NCBI GenBank assembly: GCA_965218775.1
Contig: CBDCLS010000005.1
Span: 124,001-188,000 of the forward strand
DNA length: 64,000 nt
Source of the DNA: CAUZIZ01 sp965218775
GTDB lineage: Bacteria; Acidobacteriota; UBA6911; RPQK01; JAJDTT01
Reading direction: 5' to 3'
The position numbers were made by a program, and so were the translations under genes. The notes under the pieces were generated by a model. That model did not search any database. It saw only the letters and a program-made list of their open reading frames with translations, and had not been told where the DNA came from. This document shows, piece after piece, positions 52,771 through 62,370 of the stretch; the stretch's first letter is position 1, and each line of letters opens with the position of its first letter.

Positions 52771-54244
52771 CAGGACATTCCCCAAAAATTGAGGGTGAAT
52801 TCTCTCAAGTAGTTGAGAACAAGAGAGTAGGGCGATAAGGGAAGTGGGATGGGTTGAAATTGGGAGAAAATGGGGGAACTGTCGACCCCCAAAAGTGTGG
52901 GTCCCTAGCGCTTAGACTGGTTGGCGGAACTCCAAACCCAACAACCAATTAAGCGGAGGGACCCAGATGCATGATGCCAAAGTAGCGTGGAAGATTCGAG
53001 AGCAGCTGAGAGAATTTTCGGGGAAGGTCTCTGAAGGATTACCGAAGACCGCCGCTCGTTTGATCCGGGAGGTGCTCTACGGGATGCAGTGTCGGGCGTC
53101 GGTCCGGCTCAGCGAGATTGCGCGGGCACTGGAGGAGGAGATCGCTCTGAAGAAAGTCATCGAGCGGCTGAGCCGCCAACTCAACCGTCAGGGATTGAGA
53201 GGAGCGGTGGGAAAGAATCTGCTGGAGTTGGCGGCCTGGCGGGTGGAGAAGGAGACGCTGTTGATTGTGGACCCCACGGATGTGAGTAAGCCATATGCCC
53301 GGAAGATGCAATACCTGGCGCGGGTCCGGGACGGCTCCCGAGGGGAGATCCGAGATGGATACTGGTGCTGTGAGGTGGTCGGAGCGAGGCGGGGGAGTGC
53401 CGAGGTGCTGCCGTTGTACCAGGAGCTGTACTCGCAGAAAGCGCCGGACTTTGTGAGCGAAAACGACGAGATCCTCAAGGCGATTGGGCGAGTCTCCAAA
53501 GCCACCCAAGGGCGAGGGATCTGGGTGATGGACCGGGGAGGGGATCGGGAGGAGATCCTCGAAGTCCTGCTGAAGCGGGGACACCCGTTCCTGGTGTGCC
53601 AGCGGGGGGATCGTCACCTGATCTCAGGGCGCAGCAAGAAGAGCGCCGAGGAGTGGGCGCGTGGTTGTCGGCGCCGCTACCGGGAAGTCGTGATCAAGGA
53701 GACGAGTGCGGGGGAGAAGGTCTACCGGTTGGAGTTTGGGGCCCGAGGGGTGCGTTTGCCCGGTTTCGACCAATCGCTGTACCTGGTGGTGGTGGATGGC
53801 TTTGGCCCCCGTCCCCTGATGCTTCTGACGAACCAGACGGTCAAACGCTCGCGCAAGAGCCAGTGGCGGGTGGTCGAGAGCTATCTGAGCCGCTGGCGTG
53901 TCGAGGAAACGATCCGATTTATCAAGCAGAGCTACGAGTTGGAAAACATCCGTTTGCTCAAGTATGAGCGCCTGCGCAATATGGCCGCCTTGGTCATGAT
54001 CGCCGCCTTCTTCGCCTGTGTCTATCTGGGTAAAAGGGCCAAGCTGGCCCTTCTGGTCCAACACATCGAGCAGGCAGCCAAACGGATCTACGGCATCCCG
54101 GAGTTCCGCTTCTATGCCATAGCCGATGGCATCAAGCAGCTCCTATTCGGCCGCCACAGCGGGATTGGCGGGGCTCGACCCGATCCCAGCTCCCGTCAGC
54201 TGTCCCTGCTTCCTCTGGGCCTCTGAAAAATGGGGAATGTCCAG
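52771..54244 (+). mobile_element. IS4-type insertion sequence (1474 bp)
   Basis: Ends CAGGACATTCCCCA and the inverted TGGGGAATGTCCAG (one mismatch). Target duplicate AAGATTGT (52763-52770 and 54245-54252; the base after it also agrees). It lies 11 bp upstream of the -35 box of the TonB-dependent receptor gene, in the same direction. Confidence 0.88.
52967..54226 (+). CDS. IS4-family transposase
   Basis: 419 residues. LIVDPTDVSKPYARKM (first Asp), GIWVMDRGGDREEILEVLL (second Asp) and YLSRWRVEETIRFIKQSYELE, which fits Y-x2-R-x3-E-x6-K, the YREK signature of IS4 transposases with the catalytic Glu. Length fits. Intact and probably functional. A good AGCGGAGGGACC site precedes the ATG. Confidence 0.9.
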   Translation: MHDAKVAWKIREQLREFSGKVSEGLPKTAARLIREVLYGMQCRASVRLSEIARALEEEIALKKVIERLSRQLNRQGLRGAVGKNLLELAAWRVEKETLLIVDPTDVSKPYARKMQYLARVRDGSRGEIRDGYWCCEVVGARRGSAEVLPLYQELYSQKAPDFVSENDEILKAIGRVSKATQGRGIWVMDRGGDREEILEVLLKRGHPFLVCQRGDRHLISGRSKKSAEEWARGCRRRYREVVIKETSAGEKVYRLEFGARGVRLPGFDQSLYLVVVDGFGPRPLMLLTNQTVKRSRKSQWRVVESYLSRWRVEETIRFIKQSYELENIRLLKYERLRNMAALVMIAAFFACVYLGKRAKLALLVQHIEQAAKRIYGIPEFRFYAIADGIKQLLFGRHSGIGGARPDPSSRQLSLLPLGL

Positions 54245-54255
54245 AAGATTGTCTC

Positions 54256-54284
54256 TTGACAGCCCGATATACGGCTGGTATAAG
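54256..54284 (+). promoter_or_regulatory. Sigma70 promoter of the TonB-dependent receptor gene
   Basis: TTGACA (54256-54261), 17-bp spacer, TATAAG (54279-54284). Near consensus. The IS4-type element ends 11 bp upstream, so activator sites further upstream would have been displaced. Confidence 0.65.
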
Positions 54285-54322
54285 AGGCCGAACTTAACGA
54301 AAAAATTTTGGAGGTAGGACTA

Positions 54323-57300
54323 ATGAAAAAAGAGTATTACTCCTGGATGGTGGTAGGGGTGCTGGCAGCGACGGTGCTGCTTTTCTCCACCCCGCTGGCT
54401 TATGGCCAGGCGGCGGCTTTTGCCCGCCTGGTGGGAACCGTGAGTGACCAGACCGGGGCAGTGATCCCTGGGGTTGAGCTCACGGCGGTCAACAAACGCA
54501 CCAACGTGGTAAAGTTAACTATCACCGACGAGCGGGGCAACTACATTCTCGACAAGCTCATCGCCAGCACCTACGACGTTAGCGCAGAGCTGCCTGGATT
54601 CAAGAAGCAGGTCTCCGTGGACGTGATTCTGGAGGTGGAGCAGGTGGGACGCCTCGACTTCGTTCTCACGCCGGGGCAGATCGCCGAGCAGGTGACGGTT
54701 ACGGGTCAGACCCCCGTCATCCAGACGGAAACCGCGGAGCTGGCGGCGGTGATTTCAGAGAAGAAGGTCATGGACCTTCCCCTGTCGGGACGCAACATCA
54801 CCAAGCTGGCCTACCTGACCACCGGGGGCACCCAGGAGCGCCAGAACGTCACCAACGAATACCTCTACGCTTACGGCGGTAACCTCCCCGCCTTCAACGG
54901 GCTGTACTCCCACAGCAACTCGGTCATGATGGACGGCTCCAATAACCTGTCCATGATGACGTCGCGAATGAACGCCATCCCCAGCCCCGAGACGGTCCAG
55001 GAGTTCAAGGTCGTCACCACCTCCTATTCGGCCGAATACGGCCGCGTGGGGGGCGCCGTCATCAGCATGCTGACCAAGAGCGGCAGCAACGAGATGCACG
55101 GAGACGCCTGGTACTACTTCCGGGATGAGGGCTTCGACGCCAACACCTTCTTCAACAACCGCCGCGGCCGGGAGAAGCTGCCCCTCGACTACAAGATCTT
55201 CGGCGCTCGTGTGGGAGGTCCCATCTTCAAGGACCGGACCTTCTACCACGGCTCCTGGGAGCGCTTCGTCGACGACTTCTCGCAGCCTGCCTTTAGCTGG
55301 GTTCCCACCTCGGCGCAGCGGGGCGGGAATTTCGGCGCCGGGGAAGGGCCTCACGGAACGACCGGGATCTTCGATCCTTTCAACGTGGTCGACGGCCAGC
55401 GCGTTCCCTTTCCCAACGGGGTGATCCCACAGAATCGCCGGCACCCCATCTACAACAACTTCATAAACATTCTTCCGCCTCCCGCGCCGAATACGAGCCA
55501 CGCGTCGGGGAACTTTACCTATGACAGCTCCCGGTTCAGCCGGATTAACAAGTACTCGGCCCGAGTGGACCATCACTTCGTCGGGGATGACACGATCTTT
55601 GGCCGCTGGAGCTGGCAGAATACTCCGACGACCTCGCACCGTAACAATATAGGCACCCCGGACATGCTGGGGGGCGTCTACCAGAGATTCGAGGATCGGT
55701 CCCACGGCTGGTCCACGGCCTGGGGCTGGGTGAACCCCATCGGTTCGAACCTGGTTACGGAGCTGAATGTCTCGGTCTGGAAGTTCTCCTGGTTGATTGC
55801 CCGATCGGTAGACAAGGTGAACTGGGCAGAACAACTGGGCTTCGACCTGGGACCCCTGTACGTCCTTGAGTATCCGGACGGAAGCCGCGGTCCCGGCGGA
55901 ATGCCGACGGCGCGTATGGACGGCTACATGGGCTACGGTGGCGGCCTTGACGCCCCGCTGGCAGACACCGGTATCGGGGCCAAGTACTCGGCCTCCTGGA
56001 GGAAGGGCAACCACTATCTGAAGATGGGCTTCGAGCAGGTGCGTAACATCGACGTCAACTTCCGCTGGACCGCCCAGTGTGGGGATTGCGTGAATACCAT
56101 GGACGGCTTCGCCACCGGCCAGATCACGCGAGACGAGACCGGGGAGATCAACGGCGCCACCTTCGGAGATCCCTGGGCCGACTTTATGTTGGGTGCAGCG
56201 TCCTTCGCCCAGGGCAACCACCTTGGGCTCGGTACCAGCTCGGGGCACTTCAACCAATCCCACTACAACGCGTTCGTTCAGGACGACTGGAAGGTCTCGC
56301 AACACCTGACGCTGAACCTGGGAGTCAGGTGGGAGCAGCCGCGACCGGCATTCTATGAGGGCTCGCCGGATGGCAGCTTCGAGAACGACTATTACTACTG
56401 CGGGATCGACTACAGCGGAGGCCGCTTCGATCCGGTGCAGACGGCGCCTCAGGATTTTGACATTCCTCTATGGGCCGGTGACGGTCTCGCCGTTCCCTTC
56501 AGGAACCTGGACCGCCATGGCTGCTACAAGCCAAAATGGCGCTACTTTGCGCCCCGCGTTGGCCTGGCCTGGCGCTTTCTGGGGAGCAACAAGACGGTCC
56601 TGCGCTTCGGCGCCGCTCTGGGCTACGACCAGGAGTTTGGCATCCTGAGGGCCAGGCGCATGCTCCCGGCGATCGGTAACGTCCGTGTCATTCAGGACCG
56701 AGGAGAGGCTCCCAGCATTCAACTGGGCACCTTTTTGGATCAGCCCAGCTCAGTCATAACCAGCGAGTACCATACCTGCTATTTCTCCGAGCTGGACTGG
56801 GAGGAGGGCCAGGTCTACTCTTTCAACCTGGGGATCCAGCACGAGATCTTCCCGGGCACCAAGCTGGAACTGGGCTACGTGGGCAACCAGGGGCGGCACA
56901 TCCGGGAAATCAGCCCCCACAACATTGCCCAGCCCGAAGGCCGCACGGTTCCGCTGCAGGATGGGACGCCCTTCACGGCTTCCAGCGACGAGATCACCTA
57001 CACCCGAGCGCAGACCGGTCCGCAATTCGGTGCTCTCAGCGAGCTGACTTGGTCGGGACAGCGGGCGCGCCGTCCCTACCCGCAGATCGTGCCCAACACG
57101 CTGCTCAAGCCTCATGGGAACATGTACTACAACTCGCTGCAGGCCAAGCTGGAGCGGCGCTTCCAGGATGGGGTGGCCGTCACTGCCGGCTGGACCTGGT
57201 CCAAGGCCATGGCGCTCAACTTCGCAGGAATCTGGGGCGATTGGGCCGGCTCCAGGCCTTACGAGCGGCACGCCATGAAGGGGCCGATGACCCATGATCG

Positions 57301-57877
57301 AACCCATGCCTTCTACAACTCCAACATCTGGGAGCTGCCCTTCTTCAGGAACACCGACGGCATGACCCGGACGATATTGGGGGGCTGGGAGGTCACCAGC
57401 ATCCTCACCATTCAGACGGGTGCCATCTCCAGACTCAGGGTGGGGCGGGATGTCCACGATCTGGGTCAACGCCGCGCGACCTATCCCGATCGGATCGGGG
57501 AAGGGAACCTGCCGGAGAGCGAGAGGACGGTCGACCGTTTCTTCAACCTCGACCACTTCGTGGTGCCTTGCGTGGAGAGGACTCCTGATGACCCCAGGGG
57601 GGTCGACGGGGCTAAGATTCTCGGATGCACCGGCAATGGCGACTCCGCCGTGAGGCCGATACGGAGCGACGGGGTCCCGATCATGGACTTTTCATTCCAC
57701 AAGCAATTTGCCATATCGGAAGAGAAGACGTTTACTTTCCGGGTGGACATGTTCAATGCCTTCAACCACCCTGTTTTCAACTTTCCACAACAGCTCATCG
57801 ACAGGTCGAACTCGGCGACAGTGACGGGCACGGCTCTCCCGCGGCAAATCCAGTTCGGTATGCGCTTCTCCTTCTAG
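54323..57877 (+). CDS. TonB-dependent receptor, Oar-like with carboxypeptidase-regulatory N-terminus
   Basis: 1184 residues from ATG 54323, with GGAGGT (54310-54315) 8 bases upstream. A signal peptide (YYSWMVVGVLAATVLLFSTPLAYGQ) is followed by a CarboxypepD_reg-like domain (LVGTVSDQTGAVIPGVELTAVNKRTNVVKLTITDERGNYIL), the plug region with SGRNITKLAYLTTGGTQE, then a large barrel (YNAFVQDDWKVSQHLTLNLGVRWEQPRP) ending in the aromatic IQFGMRFSF. Acidobacteriota have many of these, for uptake of large or complex nutrients with TonB energy. The genes for CRTAC1-like, TPR and TonB-like proteins follow on the same strand. Confidence 0.93.
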   Translation: MKKEYYSWMVVGVLAATVLLFSTPLAYGQAAAFARLVGTVSDQTGAVIPGVELTAVNKRTNVVKLTITDERGNYILDKLIASTYDVSAELPGFKKQVSVDVILEVEQVGRLDFVLTPGQIAEQVTVTGQTPVIQTETAELAAVISEKKVMDLPLSGRNITKLAYLTTGGTQERQNVTNEYLYAYGGNLPAFNGLYSHSNSVMMDGSNNLSMMTSRMNAIPSPETVQEFKVVTTSYSAEYGRVGGAVISMLTKSGSNEMHGDAWYYFRDEGFDANTFFNNRRGREKLPLDYKIFGARVGGPIFKDRTFYHGSWERFVDDFSQPAFSWVPTSAQRGGNFGAGEGPHGTTGIFDPFNVVDGQRVPFPNGVIPQNRRHPIYNNFINILPPPAPNTSHASGNFTYDSSRFSRINKYSARVDHHFVGDDTIFGRWSWQNTPTTSHRNNIGTPDMLGGVYQRFEDRSHGWSTAWGWVNPIGSNLVTELNVSVWKFSWLIARSVDKVNWAEQLGFDLGPLYVLEYPDGSRGPGGMPTARMDGYMGYGGGLDAPLADTGIGAKYSASWRKGNHYLKMGFEQVRNIDVNFRWTAQCGDCVNTMDGFATGQITRDETGEINGATFGDPWADFMLGAASFAQGNHLGLGTSSGHFNQSHYNAFVQDDWKVSQHLTLNLGVRWEQPRPAFYEGSPDGSFENDYYYCGIDYSGGRFDPVQTAPQDFDIPLWAGDGLAVPFRNLDRHGCYKPKWRYFAPRVGLAWRFLGSNKTVLRFGAALGYDQEFGILRARRMLPAIGNVRVIQDRGEAPSIQLGTFLDQPSSVITSEYHTCYFSELDWEEGQVYSFNLGIQHEIFPGTKLELGYVGNQGRHIREISPHNIAQPEGRTVPLQDGTPFTASSDEITYTRAQTGPQFGALSELTWSGQRARRPYPQIVPNTLLKPHGNMYYNSLQAKLERRFQDGVAVTAGWTWSKAMALNFAGIWGDWAGSRPYERHAMKGPMTHDRTHAFYNSNIWELPFFRNTDGMTRTILGGWEVTSILTIQTGAISRLRVGRDVHDLGQRRATYPDRIGEGNLPESERTVDRFFNLDHFVVPCVERTPDDPRGVDGAKILGCTGNGDSAVRPIRSDGVPIMDFSFHKQFAISEEKTFTFRVDMFNAFNHPVFNFPQQLIDRSNSATVTGTALPRQIQFGMRFSF

Positions 57878-57888
57878 CCTCATTGACT

Positions 57889-57927
57889 ACGACCAGGGGC
57901 CGGCCCAACGGTCCGGCCCCTGGTCGT
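57889..57927 (+). terminator. Strong hairpin after the TonB-dependent receptor gene
   Basis: A 15-bp perfect GC-rich stem, ACGACCAGGGGCCGG pairing with CCGGCCCCTGGTCGT around CCCAACGGT, 11 bp after the stop. No T run, so it may act as an attenuator or mRNA-end stabiliser. The rest of 57878-58252 holds no gene. Confidence 0.5.
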
Positions 57928-58252
57928 GGCGGAAGCACCAAATCCAGAACAAGTGCCAAGCTCCAATCTACGAACGATCCTTGGGTGACCTGCGAATTCC
58001 GTCCAAAGTCGTCCACTCCGCCTACCGACACTGCCAGAGCCTTGGCTGCTACAAGAACCCGGGCAGAAAATCTCTCCCCCCAAGTCGACTGCTCTGTCAA
58101 CTCCTCAGTTGAACAGAGTTGAACACAAAGGCAAGTCGACCCACCTCGAGGCTGAAGTCTGTTCTTAGTTTGGTGCTTGGGATCGGGATTTCCCTCCAGC
58201 TCGGTGCTTGAGATTCAGCATTTCTCTGACCTATACTCGGGGGTATCCAAAC

Positions 58253-59983
58253 ATGTGGACCCTTCCAGAGGCGGCCACGAATCAGCGCCGCAATTCCAGT
58301 TCCGCTCGGGCGTCTGCCGCAGTTCTGAAGGGCGTTCTCTTCTGTCTGGTGCTCCTGGTCGGATTCGCTTTCCCTGCGGCCCGTTCCGATGGCCAACCCG
58401 CCTTCGTCGATGTGGCTCGAGAACTGGGGCTGGCGTTCACCCATGTGGGGGGCTCCTCAGCAGAAAAATATATCGTCGAGACGACGGGCTCGGGTGGAGG
58501 CTTCCTCGACTATGACAACGACGGTTGGCTGGATATCTACCTGGTCAACGCGGGGGACGCCAAGGCAGGTCCCGCGCCCAGCGTCACGAATCGCCTGTTT
58601 CGCAATAGTCGCAAGGGGGGCTTCATCGACGTGACCCAGCAGGCGGGCGTTGGGGATCCCTCCTACGGCCAGGGGTGCGCCTTCGGAGACTACGACAACG
58701 ACGGGCTGGTCGACATCTACGTCACCAATCTGGGGCCGAACCGACTCTATCGCAACAATGGCGACGGGTCTTTCACCGAGCGCGGAGCCGAGGCCGGGGT
58801 CGACCAGCCGCTGTGGAGTACCAGTGCTGCCTTCGCCGACTACGACCAGGATGGAGACCTGGATCTGTACGTATGCAACTACCTGGGTTTTTCCGTGGCT
58901 CAGTCCAGGCGTTGCTATATCAAAGGACTGCCCGTCTACTGCTATCCTCACAGTTACAAAGGCGCACCCAATGTCCTGTATCGGAACCGGGGGGACGGAA
59001 AGTTCGAGGACGTGACGTCCGAGGCGGGTATCCGAGAAGATCCGCTCTACAGCAAGAGCCTGGGCGTGCTCTGGTTCGATATGGATCAAGATGGCGACCA
59101 GGACATCTATGTCGCCAACGACAGCACCGGGAATTACCTGTTCCGGAACCAGGGCAGGGGAAGGTTCGAAGATGTCTCCTTGACTTCGGGAGCCGCCTTC
59201 AGCGGGGCGGGAGTTTCCCAGGCAGGAATGGGCGTGGATGCGGCCGATCTGGATGGGAGCGGACGTTTCCACCTCATCGTCACCAACTTTTCCTTTCAAC
59301 CCAACGCACTGTACCGGAATCTCGGTGGTGGAACTTTCTCCGATAGCACCACCGAATCGGGACTCAGCGGGCCCAGCTTCCTCCCCCTGGGGTTTGGGGT
59401 GAACTTCCTGGATTTTGACAACGACGGGAAGACTGACCTGTTCGTTGCCAATGGCCACGTGTTCGACAATGCTCCGCTGATCAATCCCAGCCTCCGCTAC
59501 GCCCAGGCAAACCAGCTCTTCCGCCAGCAGGCCGGAAACCGCTTCCTGAACGTCTCTTCCCAGTCCGGGTCCTACTTTTCGCAAGAGAACGTCTCCCGCG
59601 GTTCCGCGGTGGGGGACTTCAACAACGACGGAAAGGTGGATCTTCTGGTGACCAACAACAACCACAAGGTGGATCTGCTGGAGAACCGCAGCAGCGGCGA
59701 TCGGCAGTGGCTCAAGTTCAAGCTGCAAGGTCGCCATTGCAACCGCGACGCCGTCGGGGCCAAGGTGCGGGTGACGGCGGGCGAGTCACGCTGGACTCAG
59801 GAGGTGAGGGCCGGCTCCAGCTACTTGAGTCAGGGCGACCTCCGCCTGCACTTCGGTCTGGGAGGGAGAACGGAGGTCGACTCCATTCAGATTCAATGGC
59901 CCTGTGGGCGCAAGCAGGACGTGAGCCCTCCGCCCCTGAATCGAATCGTGAAGATCAGCGAAGAAGACGAGGCCCAGCCATGA
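58253..59983 (+). CDS. CRTAC1-family protein: FG-GAP/VCBS repeats with ASPIC/UnbV domain
   Basis: From ATG 58253, 576 residues (an earlier in-frame start at 58208 is less likely). A hydrophobic leader (LKGVLFCLVLLVGFAFPAARS) is followed by calcium-binding FG-GAP blades: GFLDYDNDGWLDIYLVN, AFGDYDNDGLVDIYVTN, AFADYDQDGDLDLYVCN, WFDMDQDGDQDIYVAN, NFLDFDNDGKTDLFVAN and AVGDFNNDGKVDLLVTN. The C-terminal ASPIC/UnbV domain has KVRVTAGESRWTQEVRAGSSYLSQGDLRLHFGLG. Such proteins often sit beside TPR proteins and TonB receptors; the role is thought to be extracellular polymer or peptide handling. Its stop overlaps the next start (ATGA). Confidence 0.92.
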   Translation: MWTLPEAATNQRRNSSSARASAAVLKGVLFCLVLLVGFAFPAARSDGQPAFVDVARELGLAFTHVGGSSAEKYIVETTGSGGGFLDYDNDGWLDIYLVNAGDAKAGPAPSVTNRLFRNSRKGGFIDVTQQAGVGDPSYGQGCAFGDYDNDGLVDIYVTNLGPNRLYRNNGDGSFTERGAEAGVDQPLWSTSAAFADYDQDGDLDLYVCNYLGFSVAQSRRCYIKGLPVYCYPHSYKGAPNVLYRNRGDGKFEDVTSEAGIREDPLYSKSLGVLWFDMDQDGDQDIYVANDSTGNYLFRNQGRGRFEDVSLTSGAAFSGAGVSQAGMGVDAADLDGSGRFHLIVTNFSFQPNALYRNLGGGTFSDSTTESGLSGPSFLPLGFGVNFLDFDNDGKTDLFVANGHVFDNAPLINPSLRYAQANQLFRQQAGNRFLNVSSQSGSYFSQENVSRGSAVGDFNNDGKVDLLVTNNNHKVDLLENRSSGDRQWLKFKLQGRHCNRDAVGAKVRVTAGESRWTQEVRAGSSYLSQGDLRLHFGLGGRTEVDSIQIQWPCGRKQDVSPPPLNRIVKISEEDEAQP

Positions 59984-61290
59984 GACGACTCACGCACCTT
60001 GCCTTGGTACTGGCGGGAGTCCTCGGGACCCAGGCGTCCGCCCTGTCCCGGCTGGCTCAGGAACCGGTTCGCGAACACGATCGGCTTCTGGAGCAGGCTG
60101 CGCGGAAAATGGAAGGTCAAGATTACGAGGGAGCGCTGCAGGACCTGGAGCTGATTCTCGAGTCTCCGAATCTTCTACCTGTTGTCCACTATCAGGCCGG
60201 CGTCTGCCGAACCGTCCTCGGAAGGTATGCAGCCGCCCTGGAGAGTTTTAGGCAGGCCGAAAAGGCGGGCATCAGAGACTGGCAGTTGTGGGCCGCCTAC
60301 GGCATCGCCTACTTTAAGTCGGGAGATCAGGCTGCTTCGAGGACGTATTTCGAGCGAGTTCTAGACTCGGAGCCGGGGGAGACGACCGCTCTTTTCCACC
60401 TGGGTCGTATGGAGCTCGCTTCCGGGCTTCATGCCAACGCCGAAAAAAAGTTCAGGAGGGTCCTGGAGCAGGAGCCCTCGCACACCGGCGCCCTCTTCAA
60501 CCTGGGCCAAAGCCTGATCCTCCAGGATAAGGACCGTGAAGGACGTCGAATCCTTCAGCTGCACCAGAGGAGAGAACATCTGGGGGAGCGGCTGAAGACC
60601 CTCAAGGCTATGTCTTCTTCTCCTCAGGCTCTGGCGAGCGTCCACGCCGAGCTGGGTGAGGTCTATGTCGAACTCAGCCATCCACGGGAAGCGCTGAAGG
60701 CGTTCCAACGGGCGGAAGAGCTGGAGCCCGGCACTGCGCTGACGGGTCTTGGCAAGGGGAAGATCAGCTACGCCCGGAAGGACTATTCCACCGCCGAGAA
60801 GCAGCTCGCTCGCTACTGGAACCAGGTGGAGAAGAGCTGTCAGGCCTCCCTGTTCCTGGGCCTGGTCCTCAAGGCACAGAAAAAGGTCGCCCCGGCTCGT
60901 GAGATGCTCGATCATGCCTACCAGAAATGTCCCCGAACGTCTTTGTTGCTGTTGAATCTGGGCGAGGTAGAAATCCAGAGCGGCCACCCGGAACGGGCGT
61001 CGGAACTGGGAGAGACAATGCTCGAGGTGGACTCCCAGGACCCGGCGGCGTCCTTCCTGCTGGCCCAGTGCCGCCTCTACGGCCGGGATCTGGAGGGAGC
61101 CGAACGGCTAGCACTCGAGGCGGCCGAGCTGGCTCCCAAAGAGCCCAACTACCTCCGACTCCTCGCGACTATCTACCGTGCCAAGGGAGAACCGGAGAAG
61201 GCAAGGGCTCACGAGAAGCGCGTGCGTGGCCTGCTGGACCTTGCGGGCGTGCCGGAGCAGCGATCAGAGGAAAAGCTGGGGGAAGATTGA
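59980..61290 (+). CDS. Secreted TPR protein (paralogue of 48.9-kb gene)
   Basis: 436 residues from ATG 59980, overlapping the CRTAC1 stop by 4 bases. A leader (LALVLAGVLGTQASA) and about ten TPR units, among them PVVHYQAGVCRTVLGRYAAALESFRQAEK and TALFHLGRMELASGLHANAEKKFRRVLEQEP. Aligns end to end with the protein at 48885-50120. Coupled translation with CRTAC1 suggests the two form a complex. Confidence 0.9.
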   Translation: MRRLTHLALVLAGVLGTQASALSRLAQEPVREHDRLLEQAARKMEGQDYEGALQDLELILESPNLLPVVHYQAGVCRTVLGRYAAALESFRQAEKAGIRDWQLWAAYGIAYFKSGDQAASRTYFERVLDSEPGETTALFHLGRMELASGLHANAEKKFRRVLEQEPSHTGALFNLGQSLILQDKDREGRRILQLHQRREHLGERLKTLKAMSSSPQALASVHAELGEVYVELSHPREALKAFQRAEELEPGTALTGLGKGKISYARKDYSTAEKQLARYWNQVEKSCQASLFLGLVLKAQKKVAPAREMLDHAYQKCPRTSLLLLNLGEVEIQSGHPERASELGETMLEVDSQDPAASFLLAQCRLYGRDLEGAERLALEAAELAPKEPNYLRLLATIYRAKGEPEKARAHEKRVRGLLDLAGVPEQRSEEKLGED

Positions 61291-61375
61291 TTTCCCAGGA
61301 CGTCTCACCGAGTCCCTTCTGACGGGCGCGGTGGAGACTGTGCTCGTCGGCAGCCCGGCACAAAGGTAGGAAGGG

Positions 61376-62134
61376 ATGTTCGAACACCTGCTTGAGTCTA
61401 CGACAAGCCGAGAAGCCAAGGTCAAGAATCCTTTCCTGATGTCGCTGGCTCTTCACGCAGTGCTACTGGCTGTCCTCGCGGCAATTCCTTTAATCTACTA
61501 TCACGATCTGCCTTCTCTGGAGCTGTTGACCATGCTGGCCTCACCCCCACCTGCGCCACCACCTCCCCCTCTTATGCCACCCCAAACTCCCGAGAGTCCG
61601 GTGGAGCCGCAGGTCCAAGTTATCAGTCTGCCTCTTTTGAATTTAGAGGAGATTCCAGAGGAAATCCCTGCTCCTCAGGAGGATGATACTGAAATCTCCA
61701 GTCTGAGCGGCATCACGGCGGGGCTGGCCCAAGGCCCTGTCCAGGGTGTCTTGGAGGGTATCCCAGGCGGTTTTGGGACTGGAGTTGTGGGTGGTACTGG
61801 TTTAGGGAACTTTCCAACCAAACCCCTCCTTCCGGTGGGCGGCAAGCTCCAGAACTCCAAACTCATTCACAGGGTCCAGCCCCAGTATCCGGAACCGGCC
61901 CGTCTTGCCCTGATTCAAGGAATCGTTGTGCTTCAGGTAATGGTCGGTCGAGAGGGCCTGGTATCGGACGTCGAGATCGTCCGAGGACATCCTCTGTTGA
62001 ATGATGCCGCCATCGTCGCTGTACGGCAGTGGAGGTATTCTCCCATGCTGCTCAATGGTCAAGCGATTCCAACCATCGCCACCGTTACCGTAAACTTCGT
62101 CTTGGAGAGTGCTCCGGCACAAGAGTCATGCTGA
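61376..62134 (+). CDS. TonB-family energy transducer
   Basis: 252 residues. A membrane anchor (SLALHAVLLAVLAAIPLIY, about 23-41), a proline-rich spacer (PPPAPPPPPLMPPQTP) and a Gly-rich stretch lead to the TonB C-terminal domain (PQYPEPARLALIQGIVVLQVMVGREGLVSDVEIV, GHPLLNDAAIVAVRQWRYSPMLLNG). It would transmit proton-motive force to a TonB-dependent receptor, presumably the one at 54.3 kb. It is the last gene of the cluster; 85 bp separate it from the TPR gene. Confidence 0.92.
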   Translation: MFEHLLESTTSREAKVKNPFLMSLALHAVLLAVLAAIPLIYYHDLPSLELLTMLASPPPAPPPPPLMPPQTPESPVEPQVQVISLPLLNLEEIPEEIPAPQEDDTEISSLSGITAGLAQGPVQGVLEGIPGGFGTGVVGGTGLGNFPTKPLLPVGGKLQNSKLIHRVQPQYPEPARLALIQGIVVLQVMVGREGLVSDVEIVRGHPLLNDAAIVAVRQWRYSPMLLNGQAIPTIATVTVNFVLESAPAQESC

Positions 62135-62370
62135 CTCCAGTTGTCCGGACCAATACTTCCGACGCTTCGACTTTAATCAGGGGACGCTAATTCTTCGGCG
62201 AGCCCGCAGGAGCTCTCACGTAAACGTAGACCCCCAGATCCTCGACCGAGACGGTGCCGGTAGATTCACCCCCGGATTCTGGACGAATAAGGCCAACCGT
62301 CAACTGGTTGTCCCCATTGATGAGGGACGGTGCGAGTTGCTCCCGATCCAGATCCACAAAGTACCAGTAA

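Noticed and set aside
57889..57927. Classic rho-independent terminator
   Set aside because: The stem is excellent but no T run follows, so it is listed only as a strong hairpin with moderate confidence.
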